Source: Candidatus Cloacimonadota bacterium (lineage in GTDB: Bacteria; Cloacimonadota; Cloacimonadia; Cloacimonadales; TCS61). From it: 6,134 bases of DNA. Made by a program: the position numbers and the translations under genes. Below, piece after piece: positions 1-5,317 of the stretch (its first letter is position 1; every line of letters starts with the position of its first letter). Under the pieces are notes generated by a model, which did no database searches, was not told where the DNA came from, and worked only from the letters and a program-made list of their open reading frames with translations. The stretch covers positions 1 to 6,134 of the forward strand of contig DAOUVH010000063.1 of NCBI GenBank assembly GCA_030667725.1. The letters are read 5' to 3'.

Positions 1-107
1 AAGAGGACGTTGCAGTTACAATACAGGATGATTTAAAAAGAAAAGATATGTTCAGTACACTTTGTCCAAATTGTAATCGTAAAGTACAAATTAAGAATTT
101 AGTATAA
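1..107 (+). CDS. 3' end of an unidentified gene (partial, CPNC tail)
   Basis: Reading from base 3, an open frame runs from the window edge to TAA at 105-107; the other two forward frames are closed early. The 34 visible residues are charged and end with LCPNCNRKVQIKNLV. Cys21 and Cys24 of the visible part form a CxxC pair of the kind seen in zinc knuckles or iron-sulfur sites, but a single pair cannot be assigned to a family. The gene stops 17 bases before the hydrogenase maturation protease on the same strand, so the two are probably co-transcribed. A link to hydrogenase biogenesis is possible, but nothing in the visible residues proves it. It does not resemble the processed C-terminus of a [NiFe] hydrogenase large subunit (DPCxxC), nor a HypA tail. 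Confidence 0.6.
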   Translation, partial: EDVAVTIQDDLKRKDMFSTLCPNCNRKVQIKNLV

Positions 108-124
108 ATTAATTAAGCCCAATA

Positions 125-577
125 ATGAATAAAGAACTTCAAAATAAATTAAAAGAAATACTCCAAATAAAAACCACATTATTTGTTGGTATTGGAAATG
201 CTCTAAAGAGTGATGATGCAGTTGGCATCTACATTTGCAAGAATATTGAACAAACTGATAAAATAAAAACTCTCATTGTTGAAAGCGGTATCGAAAAATT
301 TATAGGGAAAATAAACTCACTTGCTCCTGAAGTACTGATCCTGGTTGATTGTACAGATTTCCACAAAGAACCGGGATTTGTTGATATTTTGCCTATCGAT
401 CAAATTCAAGATTTCACTGTAAATACTCATACAATTTCAGTAAAAAGAATTTCTGAATTCTTTAAAATGAAAGCTTACCTTTTGGGAGTTCAGCCTGAGA
501 ACGTGAAATTTGGAGAAGAATTCTCTGAAAGTGTTCTAAATTCTGCTAATGAGTTAATTAAGAAAATAAATGCATAA
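125..577 (+). CDS. hycI: [NiFe]-hydrogenase maturation protease, HycI type (peptidase family M52)
   Basis: A 150-residue cytoplasmic endopeptidase expected to remove the C-terminal extension of a [NiFe]-hydrogenase large subunit once nickel has been inserted. The family signature is complete. The N-terminal strand and turn LFVGIGNALKSDDAVG (residues 19-34) carry the first nickel-sensing acid, probably Asp31. ILVDCTDF (72-79) carries the second, Asp75, and THTIS (101-105) carries the histidine ligand, His102. The stretch LLGVQPENVKFGEEFSESV near residue 120 matches the HycI-type C-terminal block (GxQP..FG..LS..V), which points to a group 4, hydrogen-evolving type of hydrogenase. Length is normal for the family. 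No Shine-Dalgarno precedes ATG 125, unlike the other genes here; coupling to the upstream gene, which ends at 107, could explain this. No hydrogenase subunit lies in the window, so the substrate enzyme is unknown. The family call is firm; the HycI subtype is probable. Confidence 0.9.
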   Translation: MNKELQNKLKEILQIKTTLFVGIGNALKSDDAVGIYICKNIEQTDKIKTLIVESGIEKFIGKINSLAPEVLILVDCTDFHKEPGFVDILPIDQIQDFTVNTHTISVKRISEFFKMKAYLLGVQPENVKFGEEFSESVLNSANELIKKINA

Positions 578-602
578 AAAAACCTCCAATTATTGGAGGT
601 TC
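578..602. terminator. bidirectional intrinsic terminator between convergent genes
   Basis: AACCTCCAA (581-589) pairs perfectly with TTGGAGGTT (593-601) across a 3-base loop, giving a 9-bp stem with a 5-bp GC-containing core. On the minus strand the stem is followed by a run of T (complement of the A-tract 576-582), the classical arrangement to end the CBS-domain gene. On the plus strand the tail is TCTCTT, a weaker T-tract that could end the hydrogenase protease transcript. Confidence 0.8.
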
Positions 603-623
603 TCTTATAAATTCCCAGATCAG

Positions 624-1073
624 TTAGTACTTACCCTGAACATAATCTGATAAATACTTAACTTTTGATTTCGAATCCTTCAATAGTATTCGAATTATAT
701 CTCTGATTGATGTAAGGCAAACTAATTTACCTTCATCATTAACTAATGGAATATGACGGATCTTCTTCTCATTCATAATATTCATCAAATATTCTACTGT
801 ATCTTCGGGATGACCAACTACAAGATTTTCCTTTGGTGTCATAATTTCGTCAACAGTTACATGATGAATCTCATCTTCAACGCTTGTGCTCCCAAGCTTT
901 TTAAGAACATCACGCTCCGAGATTATTCCCAAAATGTCGGTGTCTTTCATTACAATAAGACACCCAATTTTGTGCTTGTTTAATTGATAGACAGCTTTTT
1001 TTATTGTTGCATCCGGTGCTATTGTGATAATATTCTCTTTTAATTTACATACATCAATAAGTTTTCTGTTCAT
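624..1073 (-). CDS. stand-alone protein with two CBS domains
   Basis: A 149-residue protein made almost entirely of one CBS pair (Bateman module), which normally binds adenine nucleotides and reports energy state. CBS1 covers about residues 10-66 and ends in GIISERDVLKKL. CBS2 covers about 76-134 and includes IRHIPLVNDEGKL and CLTSIRDIIR. Both repeats keep the S-x-R-D motif (S52-D55 and S122-D125) used to bind the ribose and phosphate of the ligand, so nucleotide binding is likely retained. There is no fused enzyme, transporter, DNA-binding domain or signal peptide, so it should be a soluble cytoplasmic sensor whose target cannot be seen. The start is supported by AAGGAG (1084-1079 on the minus strand) 5 bases before ATG. 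It is convergent with the hydrogenase protease and divergent from the envelope operon, so it is probably its own transcription unit. Confidence 0.9.
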   Translation of the reverse strand: MNRKLIDVCKLKENIITIAPDATIKKAVYQLNKHKIGCLIVMKDTDILGIISERDVLKKLGSTSVEDEIHHVTVDEIMTPKENLVVGHPEDTVEYLMNIMNEKKIRHIPLVNDEGKLVCLTSIRDIIRILLKDSKSKVKYLSDYVQGKY

Positions 1074-1078
1074 AAATA

Positions 1079-1084
1079 CTCCTT
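1079..1084 (-). promoter_or_regulatory. ribosome binding site of the CBS-domain gene
   Basis: The minus strand reads AAGGAG, then TATTT, then ATG. The 5-base spacing fixes the start of the CBS-domain protein at 1073. Confidence 0.8.
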
Positions 1085-1089
1085 TTTAT

Positions 1090-1189
1090 ATAACAATTAT
1101 TACGTAAAAAAAATAACAATTTTCTTTAATTTCCAACGTAAAAATAGTTGCTCTCTTGTATGCTGTCAAATTATTTATTAAATAACAAT
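1090..1189 (+). repeat. three copies of ATAACAAT in the intergenic region
   Basis: The octamer ATAACAAT occurs at 1090-1097, 1113-1120 and 1182-1189; the first two extend to ATAACAATT and the third forms the left arm of the first palindrome. A separate 9-mer, ACGTAAAAA, occurs twice, at 1102-1110 and 1136-1144. These could be regulator half-sites or simply reflect the very low GC content. Confidence 0.3.
1141..1169 (-). promoter_or_regulatory. sigma70-like promoter for the CBS-domain gene
   Basis: On the minus strand a perfect -35 box TTGACA (1169-1164) is followed by a 17-base spacer and a -10-like TATTTT (1146-1141, 4 of 6 consensus). Transcription would start near 1134, leaving about 60 bases of leader before the ATG ending at 1073. 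The exact -35 box and ideal spacing in the right place make this the best promoter candidate in the window. If the host uses Bacteroidota-type promoters the same site could still serve, since TTTG is present at -33. Confidence 0.5.
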
Positions 1190-1221
1190 AATATTGTTTT
1201 CAATTAGAATTATTATTCTAA
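1184..1221. promoter_or_regulatory. two adjacent AT-rich palindromes in the divergent intergenic region
   Basis: AACAAT-AAT-ATTGTT (1184-1198) has two 6-base arms around 3 bases. Five bases later comes TTAGAAT-TATT-ATTCTAA (1204-1221), with two 7-base arms around 4 bases. Both lie upstream of the CBS promoter and of the envelope operon, where a regulator binding as a dimer could control one or both directions. They have no GC core and no T-tail, so they are unlikely to be terminators. In such AT-rich DNA, short palindromes also occur by chance. Confidence 0.35.
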
Positions 1222-1345
1222 ATGGAAACAAATAAATTTATTCAAAATAGTGCATGATAAATACAATTTAATTGACTAATTTTAAAACAATTACTTCTCT
1301 TGTTTTAGTTTTAATTAATTTTATAAAACAAAATGGAGGGGAAAC
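1222..1345 (+). promoter_or_regulatory. upstream region of the envelope operon, with strong Shine-Dalgarno
   Basis: GGAGGGG (1335-1341) lies 4 bases before ATG 1346 and fixes the start of the first envelope gene. The operon promoter should be in this AT-rich stretch, but I cannot place it. TTGACT at 1272-1277 has no -10 box at normal spacing. TTGTTT (1300-1305) with TATAAA (1322-1327) has 16-base spacing but would start transcription almost at the Shine-Dalgarno. Apart from the palindromes just upstream, no hairpin, riboswitch-like fold or short gene is apparent. Confidence 0.5.
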
Positions 1346-2719
1346 ATGAGAAGAACTATATTAATACTTTTATTTGTCTCTTTTTTCTTTATGATATCTC
1401 CAATTCAGGCGATTGAAAAATTCTACACTTACTATGATAAGGGTATTAAGTTCATGGAAAAAGGTGAATGGGAAAGAGCTATTGAAGAATTGAAAAGCGC
1501 AATTTCACTTGAATTTGAAGATGCAAAAAGAAAAAGAACTTATGGTACGCGTTTTATTCAATATTATCCACATCGAGATATTGGTATATGTTATTACAAT
1601 TTAGGTGAATTTAATGATGCGATGGGTGAGTTACAACTTTCCTATGCTTATAAACAGGAAAAAAAAACTAAAGAATATATTGATAAATTGAGTTATAAGG
1701 GTGAACAACTTGATCTCAAAGATGATTTTATTAAAAAAAAGGAGCATCAAAAAGAACAGGAAGAGCTTGAAATAAAACAGAAGGAGATCGAAGAACAAAG
1801 AATAAAAGAGGAAGAAATTGCTCGTAAACAAAAAGAGATTGAAGCTGAAAAGATTAAATTGGCAAAAGAAAAAAAGATAAAAGAAAAAAAAGAACTTGAA
1901 AAAATGGAAAAAGAAATTGCACGTAAAAATAAAGAATTAGAAGAGGAACGAGCAAAACTTGATAAACTCAAAGAAAAACGAAGTGAAGTAAGTAAACTTC
2001 CGTTGGGTGCCCTCACTTATGATCCTTCAAAAGTTACTCAGGTTGGTTCAAGGCTTTCAGTGGCAGTACTTCCATTTGGCAGTAACGAGGAAGCAAAGGA
2101 TCTTACGGATTCGGTGACAGAGAAGTTGATAATTCAGCTTGTAAATTTACGACGATTCAGAGTTATCGAAAGAAGTGCTCTGGATAAGATCATGGAAGAA
2201 CAAAAGCTTGGTTTAAGCGGATTTGTAGACGAAGAAACTGCTATTAAAGTTGGGAAATTGGCTGGAGCAGATATGATCATATTGGGAAATATCAATATGC
2301 AGATAGGGTTCGTGAAAGTAAGTGCACGTGGTATTGATACTGAAACAAGTGTATTAATTGTAGCCAAGGAAGCAGATTCCGGTAATACAAATATCGAAAC
2401 TATCGAGAATCTGGTAGAACAGGTGGCAATTGATATTTATAATGATCTACCTTTGGTTGAGGGAATTGTTATGGAAGTTGAAGATGATCAAATTATATTA
2501 AGTATTGGAAGCAATGTGGGAGTGCGTAAGGGAACAAAATGTGTAGCTTATAAAGAAGGAAAAAAATATTATCATCCAGTAACTAAAGAAGTTCTGGGTA
2601 AAAATGTAACTCCACTCGGTGAACTTATTGTTATTCAAGTGCAAGAAAAAATGTCGATTGCCATACCCATTGGTAATATTAGTAAAATTGAAGTTGAAGA
2701 TAAAGTAGTTGTAAAATAA
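1346..2719 (+). CDS. exported TPR / coiled-coil / CsgG-like envelope protein
   Basis: A 457-residue exported protein. Residues 1-22 are a Sec signal (MRR, hydrophobic core, cleavage probably after SPIQA) without a lipobox cysteine. Two TPR-like units follow (about 25-58 and 75-112), then a highly charged Lys/Glu coiled coil (about 125-217). A CsgG/TolB-N-type domain (about 236-368) shows the family features SRLSVAVLPF, RRFRVIERSALDKIMEEQ, and AGADMIILGNI. The last 85 residues (VEGIVMEVEDDQIILSIGSN...) look like a small beta-domain similar to the FlgT C-terminal domain. CsgG itself is a lipoprotein pore for curli export, but related domains in FlgO/FlgT and LpoB-like proteins are structural or regulatory, so a pore should not be assumed. 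It is the first gene of the operon, 12 bases ahead of the barrel gene. The coiled-coil coding part is nearly all purine on this strand. Domain calls are good; the function is open. Confidence 0.85.
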   Translation: MRRTILILLFVSFFFMISPIQAIEKFYTYYDKGIKFMEKGEWERAIEELKSAISLEFEDAKRKRTYGTRFIQYYPHRDIGICYYNLGEFNDAMGELQLSYAYKQEKKTKEYIDKLSYKGEQLDLKDDFIKKKEHQKEQEELEIKQKEIEEQRIKEEEIARKQKEIEAEKIKLAKEKKIKEKKELEKMEKEIARKNKELEEERAKLDKLKEKRSEVSKLPLGALTYDPSKVTQVGSRLSVAVLPFGSNEEAKDLTDSVTEKLIIQLVNLRRFRVIERSALDKIMEEQKLGLSGFVDEETAIKVGKLAGADMIILGNINMQIGFVKVSARGIDTETSVLIVAKEADSGNTNIETIENLVEQVAIDIYNDLPLVEGIVMEVEDDQIILSIGSNVGVRKGTKCVAYKEGKKYYHPVTKEVLGKNVTPLGELIVIQVQEKMSIAIPIGNISKIEVEDKVVVK

Positions 2720-2731
2720 AAGGGGGATAAC

Positions 2732-3901
2732 ATGAGAAAGAGTTTCTTTATTTTAGTTGTATTTTTTGCAGTAACTTTGAATGCGAGATGGAACATAACC
2801 GGTGCTGGTGCTCGAGCAACCGGTATGGGTGGAGCTTTTATCGGTGTAGCTGATGATGCCACAGCAGTTGTATGGAATCCGGGTGGATTAACTCAATTAT
2901 ATCGTCCAGAAGCCTCAATAGTGTCTAAATATAATTCTTCAAAATCTGAATTAGAAGATTGGGAAAACACAAAATCTAACTTTATTTTGGAGTTCGTTAG
3001 TGCTGCGTATCCTTTTATGAATAGCAAAATGGTTGTTGCATTGGCTTATCAAAGACCAATAGATCTTTATGATGACTTTTCTAGTGGAAGTACTGAAATT
3101 AATTCTACTGGTGGTGCTGATACCTTCACGTTTGGCGCAGGGTATCAAGCATTACCGTTCTTGTCGGTAGGTTTGGCAGCTAATATGTGGTTTGGAAAAT
3201 ATGAAAAGGATAGTTTAAATGAATACTATGGTACTTATTATGATAATTATTATTATGAATATTATGATCTTTATCTTACTGGAGAAATGTCTCAAAACTT
3301 TTCCGGATTTAACATGGTTTTTGGTTTAATGGCAAATTTTGATAATTTAGAGAAACCTATGCCATTGAAACTTGGTTTTACTTTAAGAACTCCATTTGAT
3401 CTGGATGCTGAGGAAAAGGGGACATATCTTCGAGAATATTATTGGCATGATGGAGATTATGGCACTGATACAATTGATTATGATGATGGTGAAGCTACAA
3501 ATGAAATGCCAACAATGCTTGGATTTGGCGTCTCATATCGCTTAGGTGATAATCTTACCTTAGCTTTGGATTATGAAAGTCGTGCATATGGCAGTAGTAA
3601 TATAAATGCACACGAAGATGATTTAAATCAATTCAGAGTAGGTGCTGAATATCTTATTGTTTCTGATTTTGCTGTTGTTCCTCTTAGAATAGGCTACCAG
3701 TCTGTTCCAACTTTAATGGCTGATATTTATGGAGATGCGATTACTGGTTCTGGATTCTCTTTTGGAACAGGTCTGATCTTTGAAAAATTTGCCCTTGATA
3801 CAGCGTTCACAATGGCAACAAATGAGAATGACAGGGGTTCTTGGGGTATCCAAAATAATACTTACTCAAAATTCATATTCTCAGGAATCATCTATTTCTA
3901 A
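2732..3901 (+). CDS. PorV/FadL-like (UPF0164-type) outer-membrane beta-barrel protein
   Basis: A 389-residue protein with a signal peptide (1-18, cleavage probably after TLNA). The mature N-terminus GARATGMGGAFIGVADD (26-42), then VVWNPGGL (46-53), is the hallmark of the FadL/PorV/UPF0164 superfamily of 14-stranded barrels. Alternating hydrophobic and aromatic strands follow, and the chain ends in an aromatic strand, SKFIFSGIIYF, with a C-terminal Phe, as expected for BAM-dependent insertion. FadL members carry hydrophobic substrates; PorV members shuttle type IX secretion cargo. No type IX partner is seen here, so neither role can be claimed. Residues 165-181 contain ten tyrosines, probably in a surface loop, and a second Tyr/Asp-rich stretch lies at 236-253. 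AGGGGG (2721-2726) sits 5 bases before ATG. Placement 12 bases after the CsgG-like gene suggests the two products work at the same membrane. Confidence 0.85.
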   Translation: MRKSFFILVVFFAVTLNARWNITGAGARATGMGGAFIGVADDATAVVWNPGGLTQLYRPEASIVSKYNSSKSELEDWENTKSNFILEFVSAAYPFMNSKMVVALAYQRPIDLYDDFSSGSTEINSTGGADTFTFGAGYQALPFLSVGLAANMWFGKYEKDSLNEYYGTYYDNYYYEYYDLYLTGEMSQNFSGFNMVFGLMANFDNLEKPMPLKLGFTLRTPFDLDAEEKGTYLREYYWHDGDYGTDTIDYDDGEATNEMPTMLGFGVSYRLGDNLTLALDYESRAYGSSNINAHEDDLNQFRVGAEYLIVSDFAVVPLRIGYQSVPTLMADIYGDAITGSGFSFGTGLIFEKFALDTAFTMATNENDRGSWGIQNNTYSKFIFSGIIYF

Positions 3902-3941
3902 ATTGGAAAGAAAACGTAATAATATTTAACTTTAGCTTTTT

Positions 3942-3946
3942 GGAGG
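3942..3946 (+). promoter_or_regulatory. ribosome binding site of the LPP20-domain gene
   Basis: GGAGG lies 6 bases before ATG 3953. The 51-base gap after the barrel gene (3902-3952) shows no terminator hairpin, so read-through from the upstream genes is expected. Confidence 0.75.
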
Positions 3947-3952
3947 ACTGGA

Positions 3953-5317
3953 ATGAAAAGATTTTTCCAAATTTTACTGCTGATATGTTTGTTTTTTCAA
4001 ATTAATTTGCTGCATGCTGAGAAAACACCGGACTGGGTAACAAACAGACCAATTAATAATGAATTTTACATTGGGATTGGACATGCTTCTAAAATAAAGG
4101 GTAGTAATGACCACATAGAAAAAGCAACCAGTGAAGCATTAAAAAATCTTGCTTCAGAGATCACGGTTAACATCTCAGGTGAAGTAGTCAGCAGTATGAT
4201 TGAGAAATCCGGGATGCTGGAAGAAGAGCTGAAATCAAAGATCCGCTCTACTACTGAAGCAGAATTGGAAGGATATGAGTTGGTTGAGCAATGGCAGGAT
4301 AAGAAAGATTATTGGATCTACTATCGTCTGTCTAAAGTAAGATATCAGGTAGCAAGAGAGGAGAAGATAAACAAAGCAATAAGCTTGGCATTAGATCTTT
4401 TTACCCAAGCAAAAAAGAGTGAGCAAAACAGAGAATATGACAAAGCATTACTCCTGTTTTTGCAGTCTCTCAAACCAATTGAGAAATACATCGGAGAAAC
4501 ACTGGAAACGAAATATCTTGGGCAGAATATATACTTAAATAATGAGATTTATCTTTCAATTCAGAATATTCTATCGAACATTGAGTTGAAACCCATAAAA
4601 AATAATATCGAAGCAAAGAGAAATAAAGCTGTAAAGCAATCTATTCAGGTTATTGCTTCTTATTATGAAACAGAGCAAATTTCCATTTCTAACCTACCGA
4701 TATTATTCAGTTTCAAGCGTGGGGAAGGTGACTTGATCTCAAATGTAAAAACTAATATGAACGGGATTGCATCTTCTAAGATCAGTAAAATAACTTCTTC
4801 GGATAAAATGCAAATTCTCAATGCAGAATTGGATATTTCTAAACTGATCAATCAGGACAGTACTTCTTTTGTGTATCAAAATATTCTAAAAACATTCCCA
4901 ATACCATCAACCCGGATCATTCTGAATGTAACTGGATTACTCATTTTTATTGAGTCCGAAGAAATAAATTTAGGCAAGGAGCTCGACGTTCTTCATATTG
5001 AACCTAAGATCAAAGAAAGTTTCTCTGAAAAGGGTTTCTCTTTTGCCGATGATATAGCAGGATCGGATATATATATCACGATTAAAGCAAGATCGCGAGA
5101 AGGCTCGGAAATGTTTGGAATGTATTCGTCATTTGTAGATGTTACTGTATCAGCTTTGGAAATGAGTTCAGGGGAAGAGATATATAAAAATGTTTTCAAT
5201 AATGTGTCAGGACAGGGCTTGGATGCTGAGAAATCGGGTCTGAAGGCTTTTGAAAATGCAGCAGGGAAAATATCTGAAAGTATGGTTCCAAAGATCATTC
5301 AAACTGCTGGTCAATGA
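3953..5317 (+). CDS. large exported LPP20-domain protein with Ig-like and CsgG/TolB-like parts
   Basis: A 454-residue protein with a signal peptide (1-22, cleavage probably after NLLHA). Cys12 lies in the hydrophobic core with Ile before it, so it is not a usable lipobox. Residues 24-135 form an LPP20-type domain: PDWVTNRP, then FYIGIGHAS, then a helix with EALKNLASEITVNISGEVVS. Residues 140-210 are helical and include a TPR-like unit (AKKSEQNREYDKALLLFLQSL). Residues 245-297 resemble a bacterial Ig-like strand set (LPILFSFKRGEG, SNVKTNMNGIAS). The C-terminal 115 residues alternate strands and helices in a way that recalls the CsgG/TolB-N fold, ending in a helix with KAFENAAGKISESM. LPP20 proteins are usually short outer-membrane lipoproteins (FlgP of Vibrio is one), so this chain is long and not lipidated. 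It overlaps the CHASE2 gene by 4 bases. The LPP20 call is good; the later domains are tentative. Confidence 0.8.
   Translation: MKRFFQILLLICLFFQINLLHAEKTPDWVTNRPINNEFYIGIGHASKIKGSNDHIEKATSEALKNLASEITVNISGEVVSSMIEKSGMLEEELKSKIRSTTEAELEGYELVEQWQDKKDYWIYYRLSKVRYQVAREEKINKAISLALDLFTQAKKSEQNREYDKALLLFLQSLKPIEKYIGETLETKYLGQNIYLNNEIYLSIQNILSNIELKPIKNNIEAKRNKAVKQSIQVIASYYETEQISISNLPILFSFKRGEGDLISNVKTNMNGIASSKISKITSSDKMQILNAELDISKLINQDSTSFVYQNILKTFPIPSTRIILNVTGLLIFIESEEINLGKELDVLHIEPKIKESFSEKGFSFADDIAGSDIYITIKARSREGSEMFGMYSSFVDVTVSALEMSSGEEIYKNVFNNVSGQGLDAEKSGLKAFENAAGKISESMVPKIIQTAGQ

Noticed and set aside
753..983. Plus-strand open frame inside the CBS-domain gene
   Set aside because: It lies opposite a clear, complete two-CBS-domain gene, has no Shine-Dalgarno and shows no recognisable protein features.
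1090..1189. ATAACAAT repeats as a CRISPR-like or origin-like array
   Set aside because: The repeats are only 8 bases, are irregularly spaced, and have no associated genes or DnaA-box consensus. They are at most regulator half-sites.
1272..1300. TTGACT as a -35 box for the envelope operon
   Set aside because: No -10-like hexamer is found 16-18 bases downstream; the sequence there is TTCTCT or similar.
1747..2016. Minus-strand open frame opposite the coiled coil (Ser/Phe-rich)
   Set aside because: It is the complement of the purine-rich Lys/Glu coding stretch, which rarely contains stops on the other strand. It has no ribosome binding site and its low-complexity composition is explained by the overlapping gene.
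1346..2719. Naming the first envelope gene csgG (curli secretion pore)
   Set aside because: There is no lipobox, large TPR and coiled-coil regions are added, and no curli subunit or CsgE/CsgF gene is nearby. Only the domain family is supported.
3977..3988. LLIC in the signal peptide of the LPP20-domain protein as a lipobox
   Set aside because: It is in the hydrophobic core only 12 residues from the start, with Ile instead of a small residue before Cys. A signal-peptidase-I site follows at residue 22.
4993..5298. Minus-strand open frame opposite the end of the LPP20-domain gene
   Set aside because: It overlaps a well-supported gene, has no promoter or ribosome binding site, and its product shows no domain pattern.
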